A stretch of 38,061 nucleotides of DNA from Bradyrhizobium sp. Tv2a-2 (GTDB taxonomy: Bacteria > Pseudomonadota > Alphaproteobacteria > Rhizobiales > Xanthobacteraceae). Under the pieces are notes generated by a model that was not told where the DNA came from, searched no databases, and was given only the letters and a program-made list of their open reading frames with translations. The DNA lies in the NCBI RefSeq assembly GCF_000472425.1, contig NZ_AXAI01000003.1:475111-513171 (forward strand), in the 5' to 3' direction. Both the position numbers and the translations under genes were made by a program. Positions 24,787 through 34,225 of the stretch are shown one piece after another. Position 1 is the stretch's first letter; every line of letters starts with the position of its first letter.

Positions 24787-25461
24787 ATGAGTAAACAGGC
24801 CGAATTTGCGGTCATTTTAAAAATGAATCCGATGTTTGCGGATCTGGGGGCCGACGAGCTCTCCCGGCTCTCCAATTTCTGCCACACCCAGCATCTCAAC
24901 GCCGGTGCGGTCCTGTTCCAGAAGGGCGATTCGGGCGATGCCCTGTTCGGCGTACGCCGGGGTCAGATCCGGATCGAGACCGGGGCGCCCGATGGCAGCC
25001 GACTGACCCTGAATTTCATGGGACCGGGCGACCTGTTCGGTGAGGTCGCGGTGCTGGACGGCCAGAGCCGCACGGCGGATGCGACCGCAGGCGAGGCGAG
25101 CGAATTGTTCGTGCTGCGGCGTGAGGATTTCCTGAACTTCCTCGAACGGGAACCGAAGGTCGCGATCAGGATCATCGCGCTTCTGTGCCAGCGCATTCGC
25201 TGGCAGAGCGAGCGGATGGAGGAATCGGTGCTGCAGCCTCTGCCGGTGCGGTTGGCGCGCAGGCTTTGTGCGCTCGCTGCCGATTTCGGCTCGGAGGTGC
25301 ATATTTCGCAGGAGCAGCTCGGCATCTTCGTCGGCGCCGCGCGCGAAAGCGTCAACCGCCAGCTGCAGAGTTGGCGCAAGGACGGCATCCTCGACCTGCA
25401 GCGCGGTCGCATCCTGTTGCAGAACCTGCAGCGGCTGCACGCGATCGCGCGAAACGAATAG
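24787..25461 (+). CDS. CRP/FNR-family regulator of the cAMP-binding (CRP-like) type
   Basis: The protein is 224 residues from ATG 24787, with AAAGG seven bases upstream; a longer in-frame opening at 24637 runs through the CRP-like site and is rejected. A cyclic-nucleotide domain (about 10-120) contains GDLFGEVAVLDGQSRTADA: Glu86 and Arg95-Thr96 correspond to the ribose- and phosphate-binding residues of CRP. The dimer helix reads IRWQSERM, where the cAMP-contacting Thr-Ser pair is Gln140-Ser141. The helix-turn-helix GAARESVNRQL keeps Arg186, Glu187 and Arg191, the TGTGA-reading set. No FNR-type Cys cluster is present. A methyltransferase gene follows 21 bases later and may be co-transcribed. 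Confidence 0.87.
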   Translation: MSKQAEFAVILKMNPMFADLGADELSRLSNFCHTQHLNAGAVLFQKGDSGDALFGVRRGQIRIETGAPDGSRLTLNFMGPGDLFGEVAVLDGQSRTADATAGEASELFVLRREDFLNFLEREPKVAIRIIALLCQRIRWQSERMEESVLQPLPVRLARRLCALAADFGSEVHISQEQLGIFVGAARESVNRQLQSWRKDGILDLQRGRILLQNLQRLHAIARNE

Positions 25462-26448
<987 letters not shown>

Positions 26449-26461
26449 TGCGCCCGATGCG

Positions 26462-29400
26462 CTACTCCGCGGCGGCCGCTGGCTTGTCGGACGAGGCTGC
26501 GTGCGGCGATGTATCATGCGTGCCGCCGGTCGTGTGATCGGCGTCATCGTGGTGGGTGACGACGAGCCGCCTGCCCAAGCGCCAGATCAGCGAGCCGAGA
26601 TCGTCCATCACCATGAACATCGCCGGCACGAACACCAGGGACAGCACGGTCGAGAAGATCAGGCCGCCGATCACGGCGAGCGCCATTGGCGAGCGGAATT
26701 CGCCGCCGGCGCCGACCGCGAGTGCGCTCGGCGTCATGCCGGCGACCATGGCGACGGTGGTCATCACGATTGGACGCGCGCGCTTCAAGCCGGCGTCGAT
26801 CATCGCTTCCTCGCGCGGTCTGCCGGCATGGATCGATTCGAGCGCGAACTCCACCAGCATGATGGCGTTCTTGGTCACGATGCCCATCAACATCAGGATG
26901 CCGATATAGACGGGGATGGTGAGCTGCTTGCCGGTGAGCCACAGCGCGCCGATGGCGCCGCCGATCGAGAGCGGCAACGAGAACAGGATGGTGATCGGCT
27001 GCAGGAAGGTGCCGAACAACAGCACCAGCACCGCATAGACCATCATCAGGCCGGTGGCCATCGCGCTGGAGAAGCCGTCTTGCAGCTCCTTCATGGCTTC
27101 CGCATCCTGCCCTTCGGTCACCTTGACGCCGGTGGGAAGGCTCCGCATGACCGGCAGATTGTCGATCTGCGCCATCGCCTCGCCGGAAGCCGCGGTGCCC
27201 GCGAGATCGGCGGCGACGGTGGCCTGGCGCTGCCGATCAAAGCGGCTGATGCTGGTCGGGCCCTGGTCGAGCTTGATGTCGGCGACTACCGACAGCGGCA
27301 CGCCGCCCTTCTCGCCATGTTCGCCGAGCGGCACTCGCAACTGCTCCAGCGTCTTCAAGTCAGCGCGCGCGGAATCCTCGAGCTGCGCCCGAATGGGCAC
27401 CAGCCGGTTGCCGGCGTCGTATTTGGCGAGCGCAGGACCCACATCGCCGATGGTCGCGACGCGAATGGTCTGCGACAGGCTCTCGGTGGAGACGCCCAGC
27501 CGTGCCGCCAGGTCGAGGCGCGGCCGGATGCGTAACTCGGGCCGGTCCAGTGCGGTTTCGGACACGACATTGGCAACCAGCGGAATGCGCTTCATCTGCG
27601 TCGCGAGTTCGCTCGCGACATTATTCACGATATTGCTGTCGGCGCCGAGCACGGTCAGCGAGATCGCGCGGTTGCCCTGGTCGTCAAGGAACCAGAAGCG
27701 AATGTCGGGGATGTTGTCGAGCTCGCGGCCAATGGCCAGTTCGAGTTCGCGCTGGGTGATCTTGCGCTGGTTCTTGGGCGTATAGTTGATGATGAGGGTG
27801 GCGCGGCGTACTTCCTCCGCGCCCTGCGGCGAGCGTCCGCCATCGACGAATACGCTTCTGATCTCCGGCCGCTTGCGCAGGCGCGCGACGATATCCTCGG
27901 TCACCTTCTCGGTGTATTCGAGCTGGGTGCCGGGCGGCAGCTCCAGCCCTAGCCAGGAGCGCGACGAATCCTGCGCCGGCAGAAAGCTCTGCGGCAGCAA
28001 CGTGATGCTCCAGATCGAGGCGGCGAAGATGCCGATGCCGATCAGCACGGTGATGTAGTGGTGCTTCACCGACCAGGCGACCACGCGGTGATAGGTGTTG
28101 AGGATCCGTCCCGCCGGCGGCTCCCCATGAGAGTGGTGCTTGAGGAAATAGGCCGCAAGCATCGGTGTCACGAAGCGCGCGGCGAGCAGCGAGAAGAACA
28201 CCTGCACCGACACCGTGATGCCGAACTGCTTGAAGAACTGTCCGGCGATGCCGGGCATGAAGCTTGCAGGCGCGAAGATTGCGATAATGGTGAAGCTGAT
28301 CGCTATGACGGCAAGGCCGATCTCGTCGGCGGCATCGAGCGCGGCACGATAGGGCGTCTTGCCCATGTTCATGTGGCGCACGATGTTCTCGATTTCGACG
28401 ATGGCGTCGTCAACCAGGATACCTGTCGACAGCGTGATGGCGAGGAACGACACCAGGTTCAGCGAGAAGCCGAGGATATCCATCGCCCAGAACGCGGGAA
28501 AGATCGACAGTGGCAGCGAGATCGCGGCAATCAGCGTGGCGCGGATGTCGCGCAGGAACAGCATCACGATGATCACCGCGAGGATCGCGCCCTCGAACAA
28601 GGTCGAGATTGCCGCTTCGTAGTTTCCCTTGGTGAAGTCGACCGAGGTGTCGATCAGCTTGAGGTCGACATCGGGATGCTCGCCCTTGAGCTCGTCGATA
28701 CGCTTCTGCACCGCGGCCGCGACCACGACATCGCTTGCGCCCTTCGCACGCTTGATGCCGAGGGCCACCACGGGCTCGCCATTGAACCGGGCGAAAGTGC
28801 GGCGGTCGGCGATGGTGTCGGTGACAGTGCCGAGATCGCCCAGCCGCATCGTGCCGCCGCCGAACAGCGGAATCATGGTGCCTCGGAGGTCGTTCAGCGA
28901 CTTGGCGCCGGCGAGCGTGCGGATTGCCTGGTCGTTGGTGCCGATCTCGGCGCGTCCGCCGGCGAGATCGACGTTGGTGCCGCGCAGGCTCTGGCTGACA
29001 TTGACGGCCGTGAGCCCCGCGGCCTGCAGCCGGTCGGGATCGAGCGAAACCAGGATCTCGCGGTCGACGCCGCCGATGCGCTCCACCTCCGCGACGCCGC
29101 GCACGCCCTGCAGCGCGCGCTTGACGACATCATCGACGAAATAGGACAGCTGCTCCGGCGTCTTGCCGGGCGAGATCGCGGCATAGGTGACGATCGGCAG
29201 CCCGATCACGTCGACGCGCTGGATCAACGGCTCCGTCACGTTCTGCGGCAGATTGGAGCGCACGCGGGTGACCGCGTCCTTGACGTCGTTGAGCGCCCGA
29301 TCGGTGTTGGTCTCGAGCGCGAAGGCGATCGTGGTCACTGACAAGCCGTCGGTGATCGAGGACGAGATGTGCCGCACCCCTTCGACGCCGGAGACGCCGT

Positions 29401-29611
29401 CCTCGATGACCTTGGTGACCTGGGATTCAAGCTCGACAGGCGCTGCGCCGAATTGCGCGACCGCAACAGAGATCACGGGGATGTCGGCAGAGGGCAGGTG
29501 CGTGACCGCGAGCTTGGTGAAGCTGAGCCAGCCGAGCACCAGCAGGATGATCGAGAAGACGACCGGCGGAAGCGGGTTGCGGATCGACCATGCCGAGATA
29601 TTGAGTGCCAT
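26462..29611 (-). CDS. RND efflux permease (inner-membrane pump)
   Basis: The protein (1049 residues) has the full RND length. It starts with WSIRNPLPPVVFSIILLVLG; the proton-relay Asp pair is present in STGILVDDAIVEIENIVRH and the matching Lys in IVTKNAIMLVEFAL. It has two large periplasmic loops and about twelve membrane helices. The last 40 residues are His/Asp/Ala-rich and not part of the fold. Its start overlaps the stop of the adaptor gene by one base (TGATG), so the two are translationally coupled. No outer-membrane channel gene is in the window. The substrate is unknown; the opening style (HAE1-like, drug or solvent) differs from metal pumps. Confidence 0.92.
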   Translation of the reverse strand: MALNISAWSIRNPLPPVVFSIILLVLGWLSFTKLAVTHLPSADIPVISVAVAQFGAAPVELESQVTKVIEDGVSGVEGVRHISSSITDGLSVTTIAFALETNTDRALNDVKDAVTRVRSNLPQNVTEPLIQRVDVIGLPIVTYAAISPGKTPEQLSYFVDDVVKRALQGVRGVAEVERIGGVDREILVSLDPDRLQAAGLTAVNVSQSLRGTNVDLAGGRAEIGTNDQAIRTLAGAKSLNDLRGTMIPLFGGGTMRLGDLGTVTDTIADRRTFARFNGEPVVALGIKRAKGASDVVVAAAVQKRIDELKGEHPDVDLKLIDTSVDFTKGNYEAAISTLFEGAILAVIIVMLFLRDIRATLIAAISLPLSIFPAFWAMDILGFSLNLVSFLAITLSTGILVDDAIVEIENIVRHMNMGKTPYRAALDAADEIGLAVIAISFTIIAIFAPASFMPGIAGQFFKQFGITVSVQVFFSLLAARFVTPMLAAYFLKHHSHGEPPAGRILNTYHRVVAWSVKHHYITVLIGIGIFAASIWSITLLPQSFLPAQDSSRSWLGLELPPGTQLEYTEKVTEDIVARLRKRPEIRSVFVDGGRSPQGAEEVRRATLIINYTPKNQRKITQRELELAIGRELDNIPDIRFWFLDDQGNRAISLTVLGADSNIVNNVASELATQMKRIPLVANVVSETALDRPELRIRPRLDLAARLGVSTESLSQTIRVATIGDVGPALAKYDAGNRLVPIRAQLEDSARADLKTLEQLRVPLGEHGEKGGVPLSVVADIKLDQGPTSISRFDRQRQATVAADLAGTAASGEAMAQIDNLPVMRSLPTGVKVTEGQDAEAMKELQDGFSSAMATGLMMVYAVLVLLFGTFLQPITILFSLPLSIGGAIGALWLTGKQLTIPVYIGILMLMGIVTKNAIMLVEFALESIHAGRPREEAMIDAGLKRARPIVMTTVAMVAGMTPSALAVGAGGEFRSPMALAVIGGLIFSTVLSLVFVPAMFMVMDDLGSLIWRLGRRLVVTHHDDADHTTGGTHDTSPHAASSDKPAAAAE

Positions 29612-30531
29612 CAGCGTACCTGTCGGTCGAGTTCTTCGGCGAAGACGGTCTTCACCTGGTCGCCATCATGCAGCGAGCTGCCGGCGTCGGCCACGACGAT
29701 TTCGCCGACTTCGAGCCCGTCGGTGATTTCGGTATCGGTGTCGGTGACCAGCCCGATATGCACCTTGCGCGTCTCGATGGTGTTCGCCTTGACCACCTGG
29801 ACGGTCAAATGATCGATGGCGCTGTTCGGAATCGAGACGCCGCAGCTGCGCTTGGCGTCGATGCTGGCGCGGGCGAACATGCCGATCTTCAGGGTCGGAT
29901 TGTTGGTGAGCGCGATCCTGACATGGCCGAGCTGGGTGGCGCGGTCGATCTCCGGCGAGATCAGCCTGACCCGCCCGACCATGTCAGGGGCATCGTCACG
30001 GCTCACGCGCGCAGGCGCGCCGGGATTGAGCTTGGGCAGATGAACCGCGGGCACCTCGGCATCGAGCTCGATGTCGTTGTTGATCGAGATGCGAAACATC
30101 GGGCCGGCCTGGGGCGAGGCCGGTGCGCCGACCGCGGTCCTCACCTCGGTGACGAGGCCGGGGCCTGGGGCGCGCAGCGAGATCGGGCCGGAGCGCCCGG
30201 CCGGGGCGCCGGGTTGTTGCGGCGGCGCCGACAGTCGCGCGAGTTCCTGGTTGTCGGTGACGAGATCGCCTTCGCGGACAAAGAGGTCGGTGACCTTGGA
30301 GCCTTCCTGGTCGACTCCCACCACCGCTTCGCGGCGCGGAACGAGATGGCCGGTCACGCGCACCTGGTCGGAGAAGCAGCCATTGGTGGACTTGGTCACC
30401 ACCACCTGCGCTTCGCGCAGCTTCTCCGTCTCCACGGGACGCGGACGATGTTCGAACCAATAATAGAACCCGATCAACGCAGCGAAGAACACCACGCCGC
30501 CAGCGGGCTTTACGTACTCGGTAAGCTTCAT
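29611..30531 (-). CDS. RND periplasmic adaptor, partner of the adjacent permease
   Basis: The protein (306 residues) is anchored by an N-terminal membrane helix (about 10-26, GGVVFFAALIGFYYWF). The first lipoyl-like half (VRVTGHLVPRREAVVGVD) and the second (ISLRAPGPGLVTEVRT) flank a short Pro/Gly-rich linker instead of a long hairpin; a barrel domain follows, ending VHIGLVTDTDTEITDGL. Cys52 and Cys230 align with the two conserved Cys of the adaptor at 14815-15744. It should dock onto the permease encoded immediately downstream. The ribosome site at the start is weak. The OmpA-like gene is 78 bases upstream behind a hairpin. Confidence 0.88.
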   Translation of the reverse strand: MKLTEYVKPAGGVVFFAALIGFYYWFEHRPRPVETEKLREAQVVVTKSTNGCFSDQVRVTGHLVPRREAVVGVDQEGSKVTDLFVREGDLVTDNQELARLSAPPQQPGAPAGRSGPISLRAPGPGLVTEVRTAVGAPASPQAGPMFRISINNDIELDAEVPAVHLPKLNPGAPARVSRDDAPDMVGRVRLISPEIDRATQLGHVRIALTNNPTLKIGMFARASIDAKRSCGVSIPNSAIDHLTVQVVKANTIETRKVHIGLVTDTDTEITDGLEVGEIVVADAGSSLHDGDQVKTVFAEELDRQVR

Positions 30532-30554
30532 CGTCAGATCAATCCAGACAAATG

Positions 30555-30580
30555 CGCGTCCCGCAACCCTGCGGGACGCG
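30555..30580 (-). terminator. Rho-independent-like terminator after the OmpA-like gene
   Basis: CGCGTCCCGCA (30555-30565) and TGCGGGACGCG (30570-30580) form a perfect 11-bp stem with a 4-base loop. On the minus strand it is followed by CATTTGTCT, a modest T-rich stretch. It lies 29 bases after the stop of the OmpA-like gene and before the adaptor gene, so it may separate the two units. Confidence 0.65.
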
Positions 30581-30609
30581 TCTTGAGCGTCAGAATAGCG
30601 ACGCGCCGG

Positions 30610-31269
30610 TCACTTCGACGCGGTCGCCTTGTTTTCCATGTTGACCACCTGCACGCGACGGTTCACCTCGGCGAGCGGCTGGTTCGGATCCTTCAGCTTG
30701 CTCTTGCCATAGCCGACGGTGACGAGGTCAGCGGGCGCGATGCCGTAGCTTTGCATCAGATAGCGCTTGATGGCGTCGGCGCGCCGTTCCGACAGATCCT
30801 GGTTGTAGCCTTCGCCGCCCGCGGCGTCGGTGTGGCCGGCGACGATGAAGGTCGAGCCCTTCAGGTCGGGATTGGTCAGCGCGCGGCCGAGCGCCTGTAC
30901 CGAGGGCAAAGATTTGGCGCTGATGTTGGCGGAATTGTAGTCGAAGGTGATCTCGAGATCGATATTCGGCTTGTCCTTGGCGATGGTGGCGATCTCCTCG
31001 CGTTCGGCCGTGGACAGCGAGCGCGTGGCGCGGCCGCGGATGCTCTGGACGAACTTGCCTTCGGCCTCGGTCGCGGCCGGGTCGGCCTGCCGGCCAATCG
31101 ATAATCCACGGGTCAAGGGCTTCTTGGGCGCGGCTAGCGCGCGAACGATCTGATCCTCGGTGACATTGTCGTCGCCGGCCCGCGCCTGCGCGAGCCCAAA
31201 CAGGAATACAGCGCCGATGGCCACGGCAGAAAGCAGCACGCTGAAACGTTTTCCCGACACCCCTAACAT
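30610..31269 (-). CDS. OmpA-family peptidoglycan-binding envelope protein
   Basis: The protein is 219 residues from ATG 31269, which has a strong AGGAGG seven bases upstream; longer in-frame extensions are rejected. A signal peptide (RFSVLLSAVAIGAVFLFGLA) is followed by a short variable region and an OmpA-like C-terminal domain (about 110-215): ITFDYNSANISAKSLPSVQA, VAGHTDAAGG, QDLSERRADAIKRYL and NRRVQV, including the Asp and Arg that hold diaminopimelate. It should tether to peptidoglycan in the periplasm. It lies 160 bases downstream of the pseudocaspase-TPR gene on the same strand, and upstream of the RND genes, so an envelope unit is plausible. Confidence 0.87.
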   Translation of the reverse strand: MLGVSGKRFSVLLSAVAIGAVFLFGLAQARAGDDNVTEDQIVRALAAPKKPLTRGLSIGRQADPAATEAEGKFVQSIRGRATRSLSTAEREEIATIAKDKPNIDLEITFDYNSANISAKSLPSVQALGRALTNPDLKGSTFIVAGHTDAAGGEGYNQDLSERRADAIKRYLMQSYGIAPADLVTVGYGKSKLKDPNQPLAEVNRRVQVVNMENKATASK

Positions 31270-31429
31270 TGCCAGTCCCTCCTGCGCCGTGCAGCACGGT
31301 TCCAAATCATTTTCGGAAGAAAGGCGGCCCAATCGCCGGTCCCAGCCGCCTATTATCCTATTATTATGTCGCCTGCGGCACGGATCGGTTCGCGCGTGAG
31401 CGTCTGCCCGCCTGCTCGAATATATTGCG

Positions 31430-32896
31430 TCAGCGAACCCCGTAACCCTCGTATTCCTGCGCGATATTGGGGTCCATGGCCTTGGCATTGGCTATATCGA
31501 CATTGCCCTCGGAAATCGACCCATTCCGCTGCTTGGCAAGGCCGCGCCCGTAGAGCGAGGAGGTCAGCCGCGGATTGATCTTCAGCGCCGCGTCGAAATC
31601 CGCAATGGCGTTCTTGTTCAAGCCAGCCTTGAGATTGACGAGGCCGCGACTGTCCAGGGCGTCGACGAAATTCGGGCGCAGGCGCAGCGCCTCGTTGCAA
31701 TCCTTCAGCGCCGATTGCAGATCGCCGACGACCGAGCGGGCCCAGCAGCGGTTGTTGAGCGCCTCGACGTCCTTCGGGTTCAGCCGGATCGAGTCGTCGA
31801 AATCCTTGATCGCGAGGTTATAAGCCCCCTTGCTGGCATAGACCTGCCCGCGCCGGTACAGCGCGTTGACGTCGTCAGGATTGGCGTCGATCTTGGCGGT
31901 CAGGCTCTTGATGGTGGGATCGTCGGCGAGCGCCACCTGGGTCGGCTGCGCCGGCTGGCTGTCGGTCGCCGCGGGCGGCGTCGCCGGGGCAGGTGGCGCC
32001 GGTATCTCGACCTTCGGCGGCGGCGGAGGTGGCGGTAGGTTGACGACCGCCGTCGAACTGGGCGCAGGGGCGGGCGGCGGGGACGCCGGCGTCTGGGGTG
32101 AGGGGAGTGTCGCGACCGGGCCCGGCGGGCGCGGTCCGCCGGCTCCCGGGACAAAGGAAAAGTCCTCGGACAGCGACGAGGAAATCCAGGGAATCTGCTC
32201 CTGGCGCGAGGCGCGGCTGACGCCGATACGCGTCTTGTTCAGCGTCTCCTCGGCCATCAGGTCGGGGACGCGGATCTCCTTCAAGAGCTCCTGGACGAAC
32301 AGGCTGTGGTCGCCGCCATTGTCTGATATCACCGACGACAGCGCCGCCGAATACATCACCAGCGTACCATTGGGCGCGACGACCGGCGCGAGCCCGGCGG
32401 AGAAGCTGCGGAAGCGCCGCTCGTAAGGGTTGCGCCTGGAAGCATCGAGCAGCGCGATCTTGACGCCCGCGCCGCGGTTATTGATCTCGCCCAGCACGGC
32501 TTCGAGACTGAAGCCGTCACGGCGGACGTCGGACTCCTGCCAGAGCTGGGCGTCGATCGGCATCATGTAGCTCTGGCGGTTGGACTGGATGCCATAACCG
32601 CTGAAGAACAGGAGCACCACATCGCCGGGTTTGATCTTGGCATAGAGCCGGTCGAAGGCGCGTCGCATGCCGTCGCCGTTGAGGTTCTCGCCGATATCGA
32701 CCTTGAATCCGTCCCGCTTGAGCTCGTCAGCGACGTCACGGGCGTCGTTGACGGGTTCCTTCAGCGGCGTGTCGGCGTCGGGATATTTGGCGTTGCCGAT
32801 GACAAGGGCATAACGATCACCGGCGGCGGACGATGGAACGATCGAGGCGACCGAGACAATCAGGGCAAGCAATATTGCGAGGCAAATCTTCATCAC
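31430..32896 (-). CDS. Secreted pseudocaspase with Pro-rich linker and TPR repeats
   Basis: The protein has 488 residues. A signal peptide (about 1-25) is followed by a caspase p20-like domain (about 27-255). The active-site positions are Tyr101 (FFSGYGIQ in place of GHG) and Ser153 (LLDASRRNP in place of DAC), so peptidase activity is not expected. A Pro/Ala-rich linker with an eight-proline run covers about 260-330. TPR repeats (about 340-470) include NALYRRGQVYASKGAYNLAI and EALNNRCWARSVVGDLQSAL. It shares the motif ASRRNPYERRFR with the protein at 13906-14772. GTG at 32896 is the track start; ATG at 32893 is equally good. A CRP-type site lies 231 bases upstream. It may act as a periplasmic scaffold. 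Confidence 0.87.
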   Translation of the reverse strand: MMKICLAILLALIVSVASIVPSSAAGDRYALVIGNAKYPDADTPLKEPVNDARDVADELKRDGFKVDIGENLNGDGMRRAFDRLYAKIKPGDVVLLFFSGYGIQSNRQSYMMPIDAQLWQESDVRRDGFSLEAVLGEINNRGAGVKIALLDASRRNPYERRFRSFSAGLAPVVAPNGTLVMYSAALSSVISDNGGDHSLFVQELLKEIRVPDLMAEETLNKTRIGVSRASRQEQIPWISSSLSEDFSFVPGAGGPRPPGPVATLPSPQTPASPPPAPAPSSTAVVNLPPPPPPPKVEIPAPPAPATPPAATDSQPAQPTQVALADDPTIKSLTAKIDANPDDVNALYRRGQVYASKGAYNLAIKDFDDSIRLNPKDVEALNNRCWARSVVGDLQSALKDCNEALRLRPNFVDALDSRGLVNLKAGLNKNAIADFDAALKINPRLTSSLYGRGLAKQRNGSISEGNVDIANAKAMDPNIAQEYEGYGVR

Positions 32897-33007
32897 TTAG
32901 CGGTCCAGCGAAAATGGCGCCGATACCAGCTTGCGCCCCAGCGACCTTACTCTACGCATAGGGCATTATCAAACCGCCCCTCCCACCCGTCAACCACTTG
33001 GAGACTC

Positions 33008-33021
33008 GCAGCAATTGCTGC
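33008..33021. promoter_or_regulatory. Perfect 14-bp palindrome in the divergent gap 32897-33246
   Basis: GCAGCAATTGCTGC is fully self-complementary. It lies in the 350-base gap between the divergent pseudocaspase-TPR and lactonase genes. A second short palindrome, TCCCGACGGGA (33102-33112), sits just before the CRP-like site. No gene was found in the gap. Operator function is inferred. Confidence 0.35.
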
Positions 33022-33117
33022 TGCGCGGCGCGCGGCAAACAGTGCGACGGCGCCCACCGCCGGTCGCTTCGGGAAGCTTGGCCGCCACCAAATCCTTAAG
33101 TTCCCGACGGGAGTAAT

Positions 33118-33137
33118 AATGTGATTGGGCTCACATT
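33118..33137. promoter_or_regulatory. Perfect CRP-type palindrome (AATGTGA-N6-TCACATT)
   Basis: Both seven-base arms match exactly with a six-base spacer (TTGGGC), the full TGTGA-N6-TCACA consensus. It lies 110 bases upstream of the lactonase-like ATG and 222-241 bases upstream of the divergent pseudocaspase-TPR start, so it could control either. The window encodes both a suitable regulator and two cyclases. It is not the FixK/FNR type (TTGAT-N4-ATCAA). Confidence 0.72.
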
Positions 33138-33246
33138 GCGACGGGTCTGCGTCAAGTCGGTGACAAGCCCTGCGACGAATCGCGCGATTTGACCTTTCGC
33201 GCGAGCGGTGGCTTGGTGTCGCCACTCCCTTCGCAGGATAAAAACA

Positions 33247-34053
33247 ATGGGAAACGCCTACGAGATCTATGCCCTGCGCTATGCGACCATGTCGCCGCGC
33301 ACGCCGCACATGAACTTCCTGTCACCCGATCCGCACGAGACCACGGCACAGGCGCTGGACTATTTTGTCTGGCTGGTGCGCGGGCAGGGGCGCGATATCC
33401 TGGTTGACACCGGCTTCAATGCCGAAGAGGCGGAGCTGCGCGCCCGCAAGCTCACGCTCAATCCGGTCGATGCGCTGGCACGCTTTGGCGTCGCGGCCGG
33501 TGACATCCGCGATATCATCGTCACCCATCTGCATTACGATCATGCAGGCAATCTCGACCGCTTTCCCAATGCCCGCTTCCATCTACAGGAGCGCGAGATG
33601 GCCTATGCGACGGGCCGCTGCATGTGCAACGGTCTGTTGCGTCATCCCTTCACCGTGGAGCACGTGACGCAGATGGTTCGCCATGTCTATGGCGAACGCG
33701 TCACCTTCCATTCCGGTGATGGCGAGGTCGCGCCCGGCGTCACCGTGCATCGTGTCGGCGGCCATTCGGATGGTTTGCAGGTGGTCAGGGTCGAAACCGC
33801 GCGCGGCCCCGTGGTGCTTGCCTCCGACGCCGCGCATTACTACGCCAATCTGCAACGCCGCAGCCCGTTTCCGATCGTCTACAATGTCGGCGACATGGCG
33901 GCGGGCTGGGAGACCGTGGAGCGGCTGGCCGGCCATCCCGACCGTTTCATCCCAGGGCACGATCCGATTGTGGCGGAAATCTATCCGCGGGCGAGCGACA
34001 AGGTCGATGCGTTTGCCCTGCACGCGGTGCCATCGCGCTCGTTTGTGAAGTAG
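33247..34053 (+). CDS. Metallo-beta-lactamase-fold hydrolase of the AHL-lactonase type
   Basis: The protein is 268 residues from ATG 33247, with AGGA eight bases upstream; an earlier in-frame ATG at 33208 gives an unlike leader. Zinc ligands are visible: THLHYDHAGN (His94, His96, Asp98, His99), His in VGGHSDG, Asp in LASDAAHYY and His in IPGHDPIV. The spacing and the ASDAAHYYANL and PGHD segments fit the AiiA/AttM lactonase group, which opens the ring of acyl-homoserine lactone signals; other lactones are possible. There is no signal peptide, so it is cytoplasmic. A perfect CRP-type site upstream suggests catabolite-style control. Confidence 0.83.
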   Translation: MGNAYEIYALRYATMSPRTPHMNFLSPDPHETTAQALDYFVWLVRGQGRDILVDTGFNAEEAELRARKLTLNPVDALARFGVAAGDIRDIIVTHLHYDHAGNLDRFPNARFHLQEREMAYATGRCMCNGLLRHPFTVEHVTQMVRHVYGERVTFHSGDGEVAPGVTVHRVGGHSDGLQVVRVETARGPVVLASDAAHYYANLQRRSPFPIVYNVGDMAAGWETVERLAGHPDRFIPGHDPIVAEIYPRASDKVDAFALHAVPSRSFVK

Positions 34054-34225
34054 TTGGTCGTCGTGCCTGCGGCAAGCCGAGGAATCTGCGAGCCTATTGA
34101 TCCCGACCCGATAGGTCAGCAACCAAGACCCAATGAATGAGATGCGATGCGGAACTCATCAGGATACAGTTGGAATTTTCGCTTCCGAGTTCGTTAGCTG
34201 ACAAGTTGAGCGTTTGGAGGCCGCG

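Noticed and set aside
28058..29341. Plus-strand frame opposite the RND permease (427 codons)
   Set aside because: It has His/Arg/Asp-rich composition typical of antisense frames in high-GC DNA; the permease on the other strand is complete.
31270..31488. Longer start for the OmpA-like protein
   Set aside because: The extension is Arg-rich and lacks a signal peptide; ATG 31269 has AGGAGG and begins a proper signal sequence.
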